Origin: Euglena gracilis
Taxonomy: Eukaryota; Euglenida; Euglenophyceae; Euglenales
Direction: 5' to 3'
NCBI GenBank assembly: GCA_039621445.1
Contig: CP154957.1
Span: 43,473,465 to 43,537,464, forward strand
DNA length: 64,000 nucleotides
Shown: piece by piece, positions 22,801 to 33,090 of the stretch
Layout of the letters: each line of letters starts with the position of its first letter
How positions within the stretch are numbered: the first letter of the stretch is position 1
Notes under the pieces: model-generated
Told to the model about the DNA's origin: nothing
What the model saw: the letters and a program-made list of their open reading frames with translations, nothing else
The model's database searches: none
Program-made: the position numbers and the translations under genes

Positions 22801-25800
22801 GGGGCTGTAACCCGGACCTCCACCCCCTTCCCTTTTCTGTTTGGACATTCCACGTTTCGATGTTCCCCCTCCTGAAAAACGATGCTGAAGGGTGAAAAAG
22901 TTTGGCAGTTCCCAGGGGGGGGGTCTGACAGACGTTTGAAGTCGCAGTGAATCTGGGATCGGACAATTATTGGGAGTTGCTCCGAAGAAACGGCCAGAAG
23001 CGGAATGCAGCGCCAGGCCTTAAACCAGACAGAAGCCAAAGTGCATCTAAGGGGGGCTCCCCCAAACCCAAATACCAAAGACCCGGGAGCCGAAATCCAA
23101 GGAGGAAGTCTCCAGGGTCTCAATGGGGGGGGGGCTTTGGTCAAAGGGCCGGCCAAAGATGGGGTTGGGACAGGTCATGGAGGGGTCATGGGGGTAATAT
23201 GTAGGTCCACAAGGCCTATTTTTTGTAAGATTGTTCACTATGGGGGAAAATGTGATGGTTTTGCCACTACTTCACTTCCATGCCCCTACTCATTTCTGAA
23301 TCATTTTCAATGTTTTGAAAATCTGTAAAATTCTTTGTTGAAACCATTAGCCCCCCCCCCCCCCAAGGTGGGAGAGCATTGTTTTCTGGGATATTATTTT
23401 GATTTTTTTCCTTGACCCCCCGGCGTCCAGCAGCGGCGGTGGCGACGGCCTGCGCCGGGCTGGGGGCCGGGGATGGGAAGTGTGCCTTCCGCCCCAAGCA
23501 AGCATTCGGTCGCCTCTAAACAGGGGTCACAAACAAACCCCAGGTTTGGAGCAGGCTTCTTTTAAAGGCCCGGGGGTCCTCCCCCCCACCCAGCCCGGGA
23601 CGGGAATAAAAGGCAACAGGTGCCTCCCCCGTCAACATCACTTGTCATTGGCATGTTGCCTCAGTTTTGTCTCCACCATCTGAGATAGTCAAGGGTTTTT
23701 GTATGATTGTTGCTCAAATTAATTATTAGATGACATTTCGCATTCTCACACATTTCATTTTTGCCCACCTTCTTCAGCAATTTTGGAGGCTGCTGCTCAT
23801 GCAACAACTGCATTGAAGAACCTTGCCTGCCCAAATTACCAGAACCGGGAAGCCATCAGAGAGGCTGGTTGCATCCCCTTTCTGATTTCGTTGCTTTCCC
23901 TGACTGAATTTTCAGAGATCCCTGAAGACCCGTGTGGTGCTCACAGGAATCAGGCTGGGTCTTAACAATTGCTTCCAGTGCTCCAGCCTGCCTGAATGAC
24001 ATGCGTCAGGGCTGCCTGTGGCACCCTTCGCAACATCTCCTACGCGAACCTGGTCAATCGGAATTGCATCCGTGAAGCGGGCGGCATCCCTGCCCTCGCG
24101 AAGCACGTGACGGACCCTCCTCCGGCAGTTGGCTCGCCTGCGCGGGAAGCTGCGTACCGAGCTGGTTCGGCATTGTGCAATTTGTGTTGCGGATGCCCAG
24201 AAAACGTTGCAGCCAGGTCTTTGCTTGAGAGGAAGGGAGGTGTTGAAAGCGTCAACAGATGGGAGTGGGGAATTTGTAGGTTAGATCATTTGATCAAAAA
24301 AAACGATGAGGTTTTTTCAGCAAGGCTGCTTATTTGGGTTTTGTTCATTGGGCTAATTCTGGAATTGTGTCTCAAATACACATTTGATGCTTGCCGACAA
24401 TTTGAATATTGACAACGCAGCTGAATATTTTAGGTTCATTTTGCCTTTCGGTTCATCCTGAGACAGCCCCCCGCCTCCACAATTGAACACCCCAGATATT
24501 TTGTTGGAATTTGAACCGAGGAGTGGGGTTTTATATTAGGGGGCGGAATCAAAAAATTTTGGGTGATCTGTACATATTTTTCCTCTCCTCCGAATGTAGT
24601 CATTGTTATCATTCCCATTATCGTTCTGGCCTTAAGTTACTGTTGCATGTGAAAACTTGCCATTTCCACTTCAAAATTGCATTCCTTGTGGCGGGGTATT
24701 TCTTCATGTTCAAGTTCTGCAAAATTTCCGTTGTGCTTTTTTTTTGCATTTTGGGGCGATTTTTTTTGGTATTTCTTTCACACATTATTTCTCCTGGGAA
24801 AAGCTTTTGATTTTGAAAAGTTCCGTATTTTGGACACGGTATTTTTTTTGGCATTTTCGATATTTTTTTGTCCAATAAAAGCATACTTTCGGGGGTCAAT
24901 ATTCTCAAATTTATTAAAAAAGCATGTTTGACGCGTCCAGACCCGAAAAGCGCGAAATTGAACTTGTGTGTTTTCATCTGTGCGTTTGTGTGTGTGTGTG
25001 TGTGTGTTTGCATTTTCACCCCACGTTTTTCGAGGGTCCAGTTGCGTCCCCCCCCTGCTCTGGTGAGGCTTTGGTTTTTATGTCTGGTCGGGGCGGATTT
25101 GTTTTTGCCGTGCTCGAAAATGCAAGCCTTTGACCAGGGTCTTTAATGAAAGGTCTGGTTGCAGCTTTATGGGACACAGGCTTGGTTCCTCGCCTGGTTG
25201 CTCTGTTGTCACAGCCTGGAGGGTCAGGTGTGCTCATTTTCAATTTACTTGATATGCATGTGGCATTTGTGAACTTGGATTTCAAGTGCAGTATTGCACA
25301 TTGGATTCCCCTTCAAGGCTGTACCGACAACTCCCGAAATGCTGTTGTCTCCTCGAGGATGGTTTTTTTCTTCACTTTTTATGTGATATTTCAACCAAAA
25401 TCCGCTGTTGTCGAAATCTCTTGAAGTTTAGATCGCAGGCCGCATTTCTTTTTAAATTTAACATTGCGATTCAGTTGATTGTATCTCCTTATCACAATTT
25501 TATCCCTTTGCTCCATGCCCAGCTTTCCCTATGCCCAGATGGGGGGCTACCCCTTTCCCACTTTCATCTCTTCCTGAATTCAGTGATGTTTTTGAAAGAA
25601 AATCTCTCAAACCTCTTTCCTGCAGACAGTGGGTTTTCTGTATTGGGCCCGCCCCGCGACCCCCCCGATTCTCTTAGCTTTCTTAGCTTCTTGAGTTTGT
25701 CTTTTTGTTTGATCTTTCTTGCAAAGTTATTTGTTGTTGAATCCAGTTCTGCACTTTGGATTTGCATCAAGCATGTGAGAGAAACCAAAGTTTCATTCAA

Positions 25801-26261
25801 AATATGAGATGCCTCATGGTGGCCAAAAATCCAAGGATTGGATAAGGCTCGTGCCGATGTGCATTTGGGTGATGAACTAATGCCTCAATGGGATTCAGTC
25901 CCATAGAGCTGTTTTTCGGCCTGGCAGGCCATTGCTCTCAGGCCTTTTGAGAGTTGAGAAGTTCTCCTTCACCTCGTGCTTTGAACCGGCGTTTGACCCC
26001 CCCCCCCCCAAACAAAATTCCTTCATGTTGGCAAAATACTGGGGGGGCAAAATCCTTTTTTGTTGGCCAATTTGACATGGGCGGGGGGGGGGGGCGGCTG
26101 CCCCCCCCCCCCCCACACCCCCCAACCTCCAAGTGCGAACTTAGGGGTGGTGCGGGTCTGCGGGTCACGGGGGGGGGGGGTCACGGGGGGGCGGGGGGGG
26201 GGGCACGGGGGAAGTATGCCACTTCGGAGGTAGTCGGGAGGCAGAATCTACACTGAGGAAT
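16834..26261 (+). CDS. Armadillo-repeat protein, copy in block C
   Basis: Exons 16,834-17,047, 20,924-21,031, 23,778-23,931, 24,010-24,239 and 25,165-25,227 match the block B gene exon for exon, with identical lengths (214, 108, 154, 230 and 63 nt) and the same splice phases. A 17-nt exon 26,245-26,261 is possible. Joined, they give an acidic N-terminus followed by several ARM repeats. Differences from copy B are one residue in exon 1 (TQDI against TQDR) and one in exon 4 (REAGG against REAGS). The candidate 17-nt exon has a synonymous AGG/AGA change. Intron 1 is about 1.1 kb longer than in B because of the foldback-like insertion. Because a further gene end lies just downstream (26,707-28,042, same strand), this may be the copy that keeps its 3' half, but I could not join the two cleanly in phase. 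Confidence 0.75.
18501..19607. mobile_element. Foldback-like insertion, block C only
   Basis: Block B has an uninterrupted site (tccgtga at 6,989-6,995). In C that 7-mer appears on both sides of 1,107 extra bases (18,494-18,500 and 19,608-19,614), the mark of a target duplication. Both ends carry tandem copies of a 10-bp unit (gccgaccgca): four on the left and about seven at 19,506-19,573. The interior is two diffuse complementary arms: about 18,636-19,090 is rich in ggccatttttggcc-type repeats, and about 19,130-19,440 in ccaaaagtggcc-type repeats. No transposase is encoded. The arms could form one large hairpin. Confidence 0.7.
21802..22064. mobile_element. hAT-like MITE, G/C-rich family (block C)
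   Basis: The block C copy of the element at 9,180-9,442. Here the right end (accctg) is the exact complement of the left end (cagggt). The flanking 8-mers are cagggatc (21,794-21,801) and aagggatc (22,065-22,072). Same insertion site as in B, so it was inherited through the duplication. Confidence 0.7.
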
Positions 26262-26449
26262 GTGTCTTAGGCTTCCACACGAGTTCTCTCATTAGGAGAG
26301 AGTGTGGAGTTTACGGAGGAAGTCACCTTTCCACTTTTGAGAAGCCACTCACTCAACTGTTTCTGAACCAGTGACCCACTCCCTGAGCAGGTCCGACTGA
26401 TTTTTTTTTTGGCTCCCGACAAAGACAGGGGCAAGGGGGATGATGGGAA

Positions 26450-26706
26450 ATGCCCTACCAGTAGTTGCCTTCGCCATCAATGGTCATTTTCATTATACCG
26501 TGATTTAGGTTGGGGGGGACGAGGGTTGGGGGACGACGGAGCGGGGGATCCGATCGTTCCAAGGTTGATATTGACAGATCATTAGTTTGTTTATGTTTTG
26601 TCTTGGGCAGTGTGAAAGAGCACAATATCAGATACCACCTGAGTTATCATCATGCATTTCATCACAGCTCACTTTTGAAAACGTCTCATTCTGTCGGTTG
26701 TCACAG
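26450..26706 (+). other. Sequence after block C, possible exon
   Basis: The segment 26,612-26,683 sits between a CAG acceptor and a GT donor (gtctca) and reads as a plausible peptide (CERAQYQIPPELSSC). Its phase does not fit the next exon at 26,707, so I do not call it. The rest shows nothing recognisable. Confidence 0.3.
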
Positions 26707-28042
26707 GTTTTTGGCATGCTGGGTTCGCCCACATTGTTGATTATGGTCGAGCAAACGGTTGGCTTCCCCCAGACTTGGAACAACCTGGCCGGACAAAGCC
26801 CCAGGATGAAGAGAGGAGGAGCAGGGAAGCACTGCGCTATTTGCAGCAGGTCCATCGCGTTGCATTTGTGTTGTTTTGATTTCCCCCAGAGTCAGATTGG
26901 TACTCAAAATGGAACTTAAATTGGAAACCCACAGCTCGGCAGAAAAAGCCCCCAAATGTTTCAAGTCAAACCAGGGATGACTGATTTTTTCAATGAGTGA
27001 CTGGTTTTTTTTGCTCCAGACCCCTTTGGGGGTGTGGGCCAGAAATGACTGAAAGTGGCCCACCAGGCGCGGAAAGCCGCCGGAAGTGTCATGGGGAAGT
27101 GGCCTAAGCCCAGTTTATTTTTGGCCATTTTTGGTCAGAGTGACGGACACCCCATCCACCCAGGTGGGAAGTGGGTGACTTTGTTTTGAAAGTGACTGAG
27201 TGGTTTTGAAATTGGAAAGTGACCCCCCGGGGTCGGTAACAGTGGGGGAAATGCGGACCGCATACTCCCGCACCATTCGTTTCTTGGGGGATATTTGAAA
27301 AATAAAAGGCCATAAATGCATTTAAAACAGTTGATTTTTGTTTCAGGGAACATTTTGTTCCATTTTTGGATAATTTTCTGCATTCTTTTCTCCACGGAAA
27401 TTACAATTGAGCATTATACAGGGGTGAAAAAATTTGACCACATAATCCCACATAATCCCGCTAACTCCCGCATTGTGAAAAACAGACCCAAAAAACCTGC
27501 CTACCCCAAAATTCTGAGGAGCCTCCGCGGAGGCTAACCAAGAGGCAGAGTTCCATTAACCCCCCCCCCCCGCTTACAAACCCCCGGGGTTCACATTGGG
27601 TGGTTTGTGGCCGGAAAATCGTGCCTGCCGGTTTTCATTTTTTATTCCCGGGGGATGGGTGGGCGTTGATAAGTCAAGGTTTGATTGGTTGGCCCGAGGG
27701 GGAGGGGTTTACAAGTGGGGGGGGGGGTTATGAGTGGTGGGGGAGGGGGGTTATGTGTTTTTGGAGACCCCCGACAATGAGCCATGACGTCACATTTCTC
27801 ATTTACCCTGTAATTTCAGGTGCCAATTGGTGTTCGGACAAAGTGGGACGCCAAGCAACATGAGTGGGTGGAAATTGACGACGAAGAGGCCGCTCAGATT
27901 GCCCAGCAAGCAAGGGAAAGGAAGTTGAAGAGGAGGGAACAGGTGAGGCAGATGAATTCCGCCCATGTCACAAACGGCACCTCTGGCACCTCGTGACAAA
28001 GCGCAATTGTTTGCATCTCAGATGGGGGAAGAGAGAGAGTGA
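26707..28042 (+). CDS. 3' end of a charged, unrecognised protein (3 exons)
   Basis: Exons are 26,707-26,849 (143 nt), 27,820-27,942 (123 nt) and 28,022-28,042 (21 nt including TGA). Each junction is GT-AG with a clear acceptor (ttgtcacag, taatttcag, gcatctcag). Both internal junctions are phase 0, so the three join in one frame. The first exon reads HAGFAHIVDYGRANGWLPPD and then an Arg/Glu-rich stretch. The second reads GVRTKWDAKQHEWVEIDDEE and continues into a basic helix (ARERKLKRREQ), and the last adds MGEERE before the stop. A likely poly(A) signal lies about 200 bp on. I recognise no domain. It may be the 3' end of the ARM gene in block C, since strand and position fit, or a separate gene whose 5' exons I did not find. 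Confidence 0.6.
27555..27768. repeat. G-run repeat related to 46,379-46,768
   Basis: Starts with a C run followed by gcttacaaacccccgggg and ends in repeats of the ttacaagtgggggggg type. Its middle (tgtggccggaaaatcgtgcc) matches the second copy near 46,615-46,640. It is probably a small inverted-repeat transposon lying in the intron before the 27,820 exon. Confidence 0.5.
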
Positions 28043-28249
28043 GAGATTTTTCTTTTTTGCGGAGTTTCCATGCACAGTTGATTTATTGTTATCGTTTTTT
28101 ATTGTCGTCATATTGTTTGTTCAATTGGGATTCAATTGGGATTTCCATCTCTCCATTGCCATCACCATTGCCATTGCCATTGGAAAGATTTCGCCCCGTC
28201 TCCGTGGGCAAATGTCCCGGATTTGGCAAAAAATTCAAAAATTTGAAAC

Positions 28250-28255
28250 AATAAA
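28250..28255 (+). terminator. Candidate poly(A) signal AATAAA
   Basis: AATAAA about 210 bp downstream of the TGA at 28,040-28,042, in A-rich sequence. Placement fits the end of the + strand gene ending at 28,042. Confidence 0.45.
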
Positions 28256-28489
28256 AACAACAATTGAAAGTTTGGCATCAAAGGAAGAAACACAAATCTT
28301 GCCAAAAAATTGGAATCAAAAAGAGATGCGAACAATAAATGGTCTGCAATGTGTGAAAACGTGTTCTTCTCGTTGGGTAAAATTGTTTTCCTTTTGGTTA
28401 AGACATGGGGCTGCAAACGGGAAAGGGATGGGGCAAAAAAGCGTATTGCAACAGAGGGGCAACCAACCAACCACATTCGCTGGCAATTT

Positions 28490-29770
28490 CCCCCACAAAC
28501 GGGCATCTTGACACCTCGGGCTCCGCACTTTGCCCTTGTGAGGCCATGCCTTTGTCTGGTCTTTGTGCTTCGCCCTCGGTGTCCTTCCTCCTTTGTCGGT
28601 TTTCCTCGAGGGAGTGCGAGTTTGGTATGAGGGGGCGGAGGGGTGCCCTCCGGGACCTTGAGGGATCCAGGGGGGTTTACCAGGAGGGGAGCGCACAAGG
28701 CCGTCGGAGTCGGGCTCTGCAATACGAGATGGTGAGGCTTTGCTTTCCGGTAAGTTTTCCGGCGACCATGTCCTCCACCCGTGCCTTTGGAGTCCGACGA
28801 GGGGCGGCGACGGCCAGGCTGGCTGCGCGCTTGTATTTTGGAGACTCCCGGTAAAGATTGGTAAGGGGTCGCTTTTTTTGACGGCGCCGGGCTGCTGGTT
28901 GGTGCGCCACGGCGGGCTGCCTTCCCTTGGACGGCTTGGTCCCAAACACGGCCCAGGGGAAAGATGCACTCGAGGGGTGTGCTCGCTTCTGCCCTGCGCT
29001 CGGCGTCGCTTCCCAGGCCCCCTTGGCCGCACCTCGCCAAAATCCGAGGCAGCTGGGCTCAGAAAAGTTCCCTAGCGAAGCTTTGCGCGCAAAATCCCGG
29101 AGGGCAGCAACAAAGTATTACATTTTCTTAGTATAAACATAAAGCCACCCCTGGAGGGTTCTGCGGGAGTAATAGCGACACCCCCCACTGCGCACTGTCG
29201 CTCGCACATGACAGTGCGATTGAACTTTAGCACTCAAATCGCACTCCCACGAGGCAGTTACCCGGGGAGGAAGGAAAACCGAGGGCGAAGCACAAAGACA
29301 TTTTGAGCAAGGCATGGCCTCACAATTCGTACTCCCTCTTCTTTGCCTGGGGGGTCCCCCCCACCTCCTCCCCCTGGCCCCCATCTTCTGATCGAAGGCG
29401 TTTGAAGACAAATTTTCTTAAATGGGTGGGGCGGTCAGGCTCACAATGTCTTCGTGCTTCGTCCTCGGTGTCCATTCTTCCCTGGTCAGTTTGCCTCGAG
29501 GGAGTACGAGACACCTCGGGCTCCGCACTTTGCCATTGTGAGGCCAGATTGTGCACTGAAAATAGGGTGCCAGCGCATTCTCCAAAGCACCTTGGGCACC
29601 AAGTCGTTGAAAGTGGGCTGTGAAAGCCTCCACCTCCTTCCGCTGACCAATTTCACAAACTTCTTAGGCAGAAAGACCCGATTTTTTGAGTAAACCAACC
29701 CCTGCCACTCTGGTGGAGTGGGGTCCCCACACCTGGGGGGAAACCCCATGCTGGGCCAAAAAGTTTTTCG
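28490..29770 (-). mobile_element. DIRS-type retrotransposon remnant
   Basis: On the - strand near 29,690-29,760 the frame reads WGPHSTRVAGVGLLKKSGLS. This matches the H-x-x-R box of the tyrosine recombinase in the intact copy (PHSTRGAGVLWWKNAGLQ). Further along are several DIRS terminal motifs: cgggctccgcactttgcc at about 28,518 and 29,518, and gaagcacaaagacattttg near 29,290. These correspond to the termini and internal complementary region of the element at 29,852. Only the recombinase end and the termini survive, and the unit is broken by stops. Confidence 0.6.
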
Positions 29771-29877
29771 TTGTAGAAGCCATGGTATTTGCCTTAATGG
29801 CTTTATAGGGGGTTTTTAATGAAATCAGAAGGGGGCCCCCAGGTTTCACAAAGACCATTCGGGCTCCACACTTCGAG

Positions 29878-31257
29878 ATGGTGAGGTCCTGCTTTCCTTG
29901 CCGGCTGTTCTGTTCTGGTGTGTTTGTGCGTGCGCGGGGGGTGCTTCTTACTGCTTTTTGTTGCCGGAGTTGGCTGATTCCTAATTCTGCCACAGCTGTC
30001 TCAAACATAAATCCCTCAGGAGCTGTCAATCAATGCAGCAAGCAGCCCCCCCTTCAGGGACAGAAGGCCAATGGAGGCCATTGTATTCAGAACCAAGAGG
30101 CCAATGGCGGCCAGTGGAGGAATCAAGACCTCAAGGCCAGGGCAGGCCATTTCAATCAAAATCAGGAGGCCAATGGGGGCCAATATATGATTCAAGATCA
30201 CCACATCAGCCCTTGGGGGGGAGGCCCAAGATTGGCTGCAACAGGGCCCTCCCAGAAGATAATCAGCCCCCCAGCCTTGTATGTACCACCCCACTGCAGA
30301 CACAGACCTTCCCTCATCATTCAAAATCAGGGGGAAAGCCTTTCCTTGAAAAGCCCTATGGCAGGGCCAGCTGCAGCCCCAGTGATGGGGCAACCAGGGG
30401 AAAGGACCCCAGTGATGGGGCCTGGGGAATCCCCAGACACATTACACCCAGGGGTGCCCCCTTACAAGGCCCTGCAGGCCAGCCTGCCCCATTGGGTCAA
30501 GACAGGTGCCAGCAGAGAGGTATTACACTTAATAAGGGAGGGGGTCAGGGCAGATCTTCCCCTCCCCCCTCAGATGTCCTTAAAAGTTCCCTTCAAAACC
30601 CCCCAAGAAATAATGACAGCCCAGAAAATTCTGAGAGAATACGAATGTGCAGGGGCAACCAGGCAGATCCCCCCACAGGAAGCAAAACATTTTGTCCCTT
30701 ATTTCATCATTTCCAAAAAAGAAGGGGAAAAGACCAAAGAAAGACTGATTTCAGATTGTCGACAGTTAAATCTCCATTTCACCCCCCAGAAGTTCAGATT
30801 GGAACACATGGAAAACATCTTCCCATATCTAAGAAAAGGTTGGTTCTGTGGAAAAATAGATTTGAAAGATGCTTATTTCCACTTAAAACTGCACAGCGGC
30901 CTGGAAAAACATGTTTGTATGCAGGTGGGGGGGGGGGAAACTTGGCAGTTTCAAGCTGCATGCTTTGGTATAAGCAGCCTGCCACAGAAATTTATGACTC
31001 TCATGAGAGTCTGGGAAAGGAAATGGAGAAAGGAGGGAAAGGTGGTTTTCATCTACCTCGACGACATTTTGCTGTTAGCCCCCAGCAAACAGACAGCAGC
31101 CCAACATTTGGTAGAAATGCAACAGGACCTTTTACTGGCAGGTTTCAGATTAAACCTCCCCAAATCCTGTTTGGAGCCCACTCAGGAAATAAAGCATTTG
31201 GGCAAGTGGATCAATTTGAAAAAAGGCCAACTGGAGATTGGATGGTGGATGCCTTGA
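29878..31257 (+). CDS. DIRS reverse transcriptase ORF
   Basis: This frame is open for 459 codons. The first ~200 residues are low-complexity with QEANGGQ-type repeats and may be gag-like. From about residue 240 the RT palm and fingers are clear: RLISDCRQLN, KIDLKDAYFHLKL, FQAACFGISSLPQKFM and the catalytic YLDD box (codons near 31,054-31,065). RT copies element RNA into DNA. The frame ends at a TGA soon after KHLGKWIN, where other DIRS proteins continue into RNase H. The ATG at 29,878 lies within the left terminal repeat, so the true start may be further in. Confidence 0.85.
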   Translation: MVRSCFPCRLFCSGVFVRARGVLLTAFCCRSWLIPNSATAVSNINPSGAVNQCSKQPPLQGQKANGGHCIQNQEANGGQWRNQDLKARAGHFNQNQEANGGQYMIQDHHISPWGGGPRLAATGPSQKIISPPALYVPPHCRHRPSLIIQNQGESLSLKSPMAGPAAAPVMGQPGERTPVMGPGESPDTLHPGVPPYKALQASLPHWVKTGASREVLHLIREGVRADLPLPPQMSLKVPFKTPQEIMTAQKILREYECAGATRQIPPQEAKHFVPYFIISKKEGEKTKERLISDCRQLNLHFTPQKFRLEHMENIFPYLRKGWFCGKIDLKDAYFHLKLHSGLEKHVCMQVGGGETWQFQAACFGISSLPQKFMTLMRVWERKWRKEGKVVFIYLDDILLLAPSKQTAAQHLVEMQQDLLLAGFRLNLPKSCLEPTQEIKHLGKWINLKKGQLEIGWWMP

Positions 31258-31781
31258 GGGCAGACTTGAGGGACCTCCCCCCAGTTTATGCAAACACCCC
31301 CTGGAGCATCATTCCCCAGTGGGTTCAGAGGTTAATGGTAAACCCAGACCTGCATTGTCTGTTGATCGTACCCCACTGGGCTTCGACATCATGGTGGCGC
31401 CAATTAATGTCAATCAGGCAGCCAGGCAGCAAAGTTTTACTGGTACCCCCCCAGTGGGGTCTGTTCACCAACTGCTGGGGGGAGGAGATGCCCCCCCCCA
31501 AGGTGGAATTTGGCCTGCTTGATTGTGTCAGGCAAATATTACAATCCCAGGAAATTTCGATGTCCAGTATCGACACTTACATAAAAATCTGGGAAATGTC
31601 AAGAGATATGACTCGGCATTCAGGACATTGGTGGGCCAATTGTTGCACAAAGGGGTGCCCCTGCAGGACTGCACAGTCCACAGGATGGCTGAGGCCATCC
31701 TTGATCTGGCTGCCCACAGCCTCAACACTGCACGAAATGCATATGCAGCAGTTTTATTACTCCCAGGGTTTGGGTCATTGA
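31226..31781 (+). pseudogene. DIRS post-RNase H segment, out of frame with RT
   Basis: In the frame overlapping the RT ORF, residues from MVDALRADLRDLPPVYANTP to VPHWASTSWW match the stretch that follows RNase H in DIRS polyproteins (the V-D-A, P-W and P-x-W-x-S-x-x-W pattern). It starts right where the RT frame stops. The RNase H with its acidic active site is absent. I infer an internal deletion with junction at about 31,225-31,250 that also changed frame. Confidence 0.65.
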
Positions 31782-32845
31782 GATTTTCCCCTCTTTTGTC
31801 TCCATTGAAAAGGAAATGGAATTCCAATGTGTGCAAGTATGCCCATTTTTGGGACCCCACTGATTTCTTAGAAAACATCATCAGAAAATCCAAACCCCTC
31901 TCAGACCTATCTGTAAAGGAGCTCAGAAGCAGACTCATCATCTGTTGGAGGCTGTTGGCCCTCCACAGGGGGGTTGATTTAGCCAGGACACAGCGAAAAA
32001 TCAGTTTCGTGGGAGAAAAAATTTTCATTTTATTGCAAAGGAAAGGGTGGCAATTCCCCAGATGGGAGGAAGTTTTGATTTTGCCACACACCCCCCTCAT
32101 CAGCCCCTGGCATTTATTGAAAGAATATGTGGAAAGGACAGCCCACATGATTGGGCACAAAAATAATTTGTTATGGTCTTTGGATGGAAAAAGACCTTTG
32201 ACAGCAGAAAGAGTGAATTCACTAACCAGAGAAATTCTGCAAGAGGGGGGGGTGGACACCACCCACTGGAAACCCCACAGCACCAGAGGAGCTGGGGTTT
32301 TATGGTGGAAAAATGCTGGTTTGCAAGTGGAAGAAGTCCAGCAATTGGGTCAGTGGAAAAATTTTGGGGCCTTCCAAGCTCATTATTTACGACTCGGTGT
32401 TGTGTCAAAAATTCAAACAATTATGGCCAAAAGGGGTGTGCACAGTTCCTCACCATCTCGAAGTGCGGAGCCCGAATGGTCTCGGACTCCCACGACAGAG
32501 GAAGGGGGAGGAAGGGACCAAGAGGGCGAAGCACAAGAAGATGGTGAGCCCAACCCCCCCACCCAAAAAATCAGCAGAAAAAGAAAGACATCCCAACCAG
32601 AAAGGGGACCCCCAACCAAGCAACCCCAGCCACCCACCCAGAAACGCAAAGAGAGACAACCATCCACATCGAGGGGGGGGGCACCAAACAAACATGGGAG
32701 AGGGGGGGGGGGCGGGGCCACGACGGTTCAGCTTCGCCAAGGTGTCGGAGGAGGCCTCATAATCGCCAACTCCGGCAACAAAGGCGCAGTAAGAAGCACC
32801 CCCCGCGCACGCACAAACACACCAGAACAGAACAGCCGGCAATGA
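31523..32845 (+). CDS. DIRS tyrosine recombinase
   Basis: A 440-codon frame. Residues to about 315 form a tyrosine recombinase: an N-terminal SAM-like helical part, the first catalytic Arg (LLALHRGVDLAR), the HSTR box at about 32,276-32,287, a Trp in the GQW position and the nucleophile Tyr in AHYLRLG. It integrates the circular DNA copy of the element by strand exchange. The last ~125 codons read through the internal complementary region and a Pro/Lys-rich tail and are probably not part of the folded enzyme. No stop or frameshift interrupts the catalytic domain, so this part may still be active. Confidence 0.85.
   Translation: MCQANITIPGNFDVQYRHLHKNLGNVKRYDSAFRTLVGQLLHKGVPLQDCTVHRMAEAILDLAAHSLNTARNAYAAVLLLPGFGSLRFSPLLSPLKRKWNSNVCKYAHFWDPTDFLENIIRKSKPLSDLSVKELRSRLIICWRLLALHRGVDLARTQRKISFVGEKIFILLQRKGWQFPRWEEVLILPHTPLISPWHLLKEYVERTAHMIGHKNNLLWSLDGKRPLTAERVNSLTREILQEGGVDTTHWKPHSTRGAGVLWWKNAGLQVEEVQQLGQWKNFGAFQAHYLRLGVVSKIQTIMAKRGVHSSSPSRSAEPEWSRTPTTEEGGGRDQEGEAQEDGEPNPPTQKISRKRKTSQPERGPPTKQPQPPTQKRKERQPSTSRGGAPNKHGRGGGGGATTVQLRQGVGGGLIIANSGNKGAVRSTPRARTNTPEQNSRQ
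32449..32548. repeat. DIRS internal complementary region
   Basis: Bases 32,449-32,482 are the reverse complement of the element's left tip (29,852-29,885). Bases 32,480-32,548 are the exact reverse complement of the right tip (32,855-32,923). In DIRS replication this region is thought to bridge the two ends of the first-strand DNA so that it can be circularised. Confidence 0.9.
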
Positions 32846-33090
32846 AAGCAGGACCTCACCATCTTCTTGTGCTTCGCCCTCTTGGTCCCTTCCTCCCCCT
32901 TCCTCTGTCGTGGGAGTCCGAGAAACGTGTTGCTGCCACATGAGACATCATCAAATGAAAGGGACTGGTTTGGGGGCACTGGGGAATAGAGCCAACTCTC
33001 TCCCACTTGTGAATTTTTTGACCTTTACGTTTGATTTTGATGTGGGGTGCCCCCTCCAACATGCTGGTGGTTCTTTGGACCTGTGCTAAA

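Larger units (their letters stand above)
15289..26449. repeat. Segmental repeat block C
   Basis: Direct-orientation copy of 3,826-13,786. It is about 1.2 kb longer, mostly because of the insertion at 18,501-19,607. Other differences include a 39-bp tandem duplication at 15,971-16,048 and many homopolymer changes. It carries the second ARM-repeat gene copy. Confidence 0.95.
29852..32923 (+). mobile_element. DIRS-type retrotransposon, internally deleted
   Basis: A reverse transcriptase is followed by a tyrosine recombinase between inverted terminal repeats: 29,876-29,983 is complementary to about 32,762-32,865 at roughly 90%. A composite internal complementary region lies at 32,449-32,548. Its first 34 nt pair with the outer left end (29,852-29,885, one mismatch), and its last 69 nt (32,480-32,548) pair with the outer right end (32,855-32,923). 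That arrangement defines DIRS elements, whose circular DNA intermediate is integrated by the recombinase rather than by a DDE integrase. At about 3.07 kb it is shorter than most DIRS elements because the RNase H region is missing. Confidence 0.9.
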
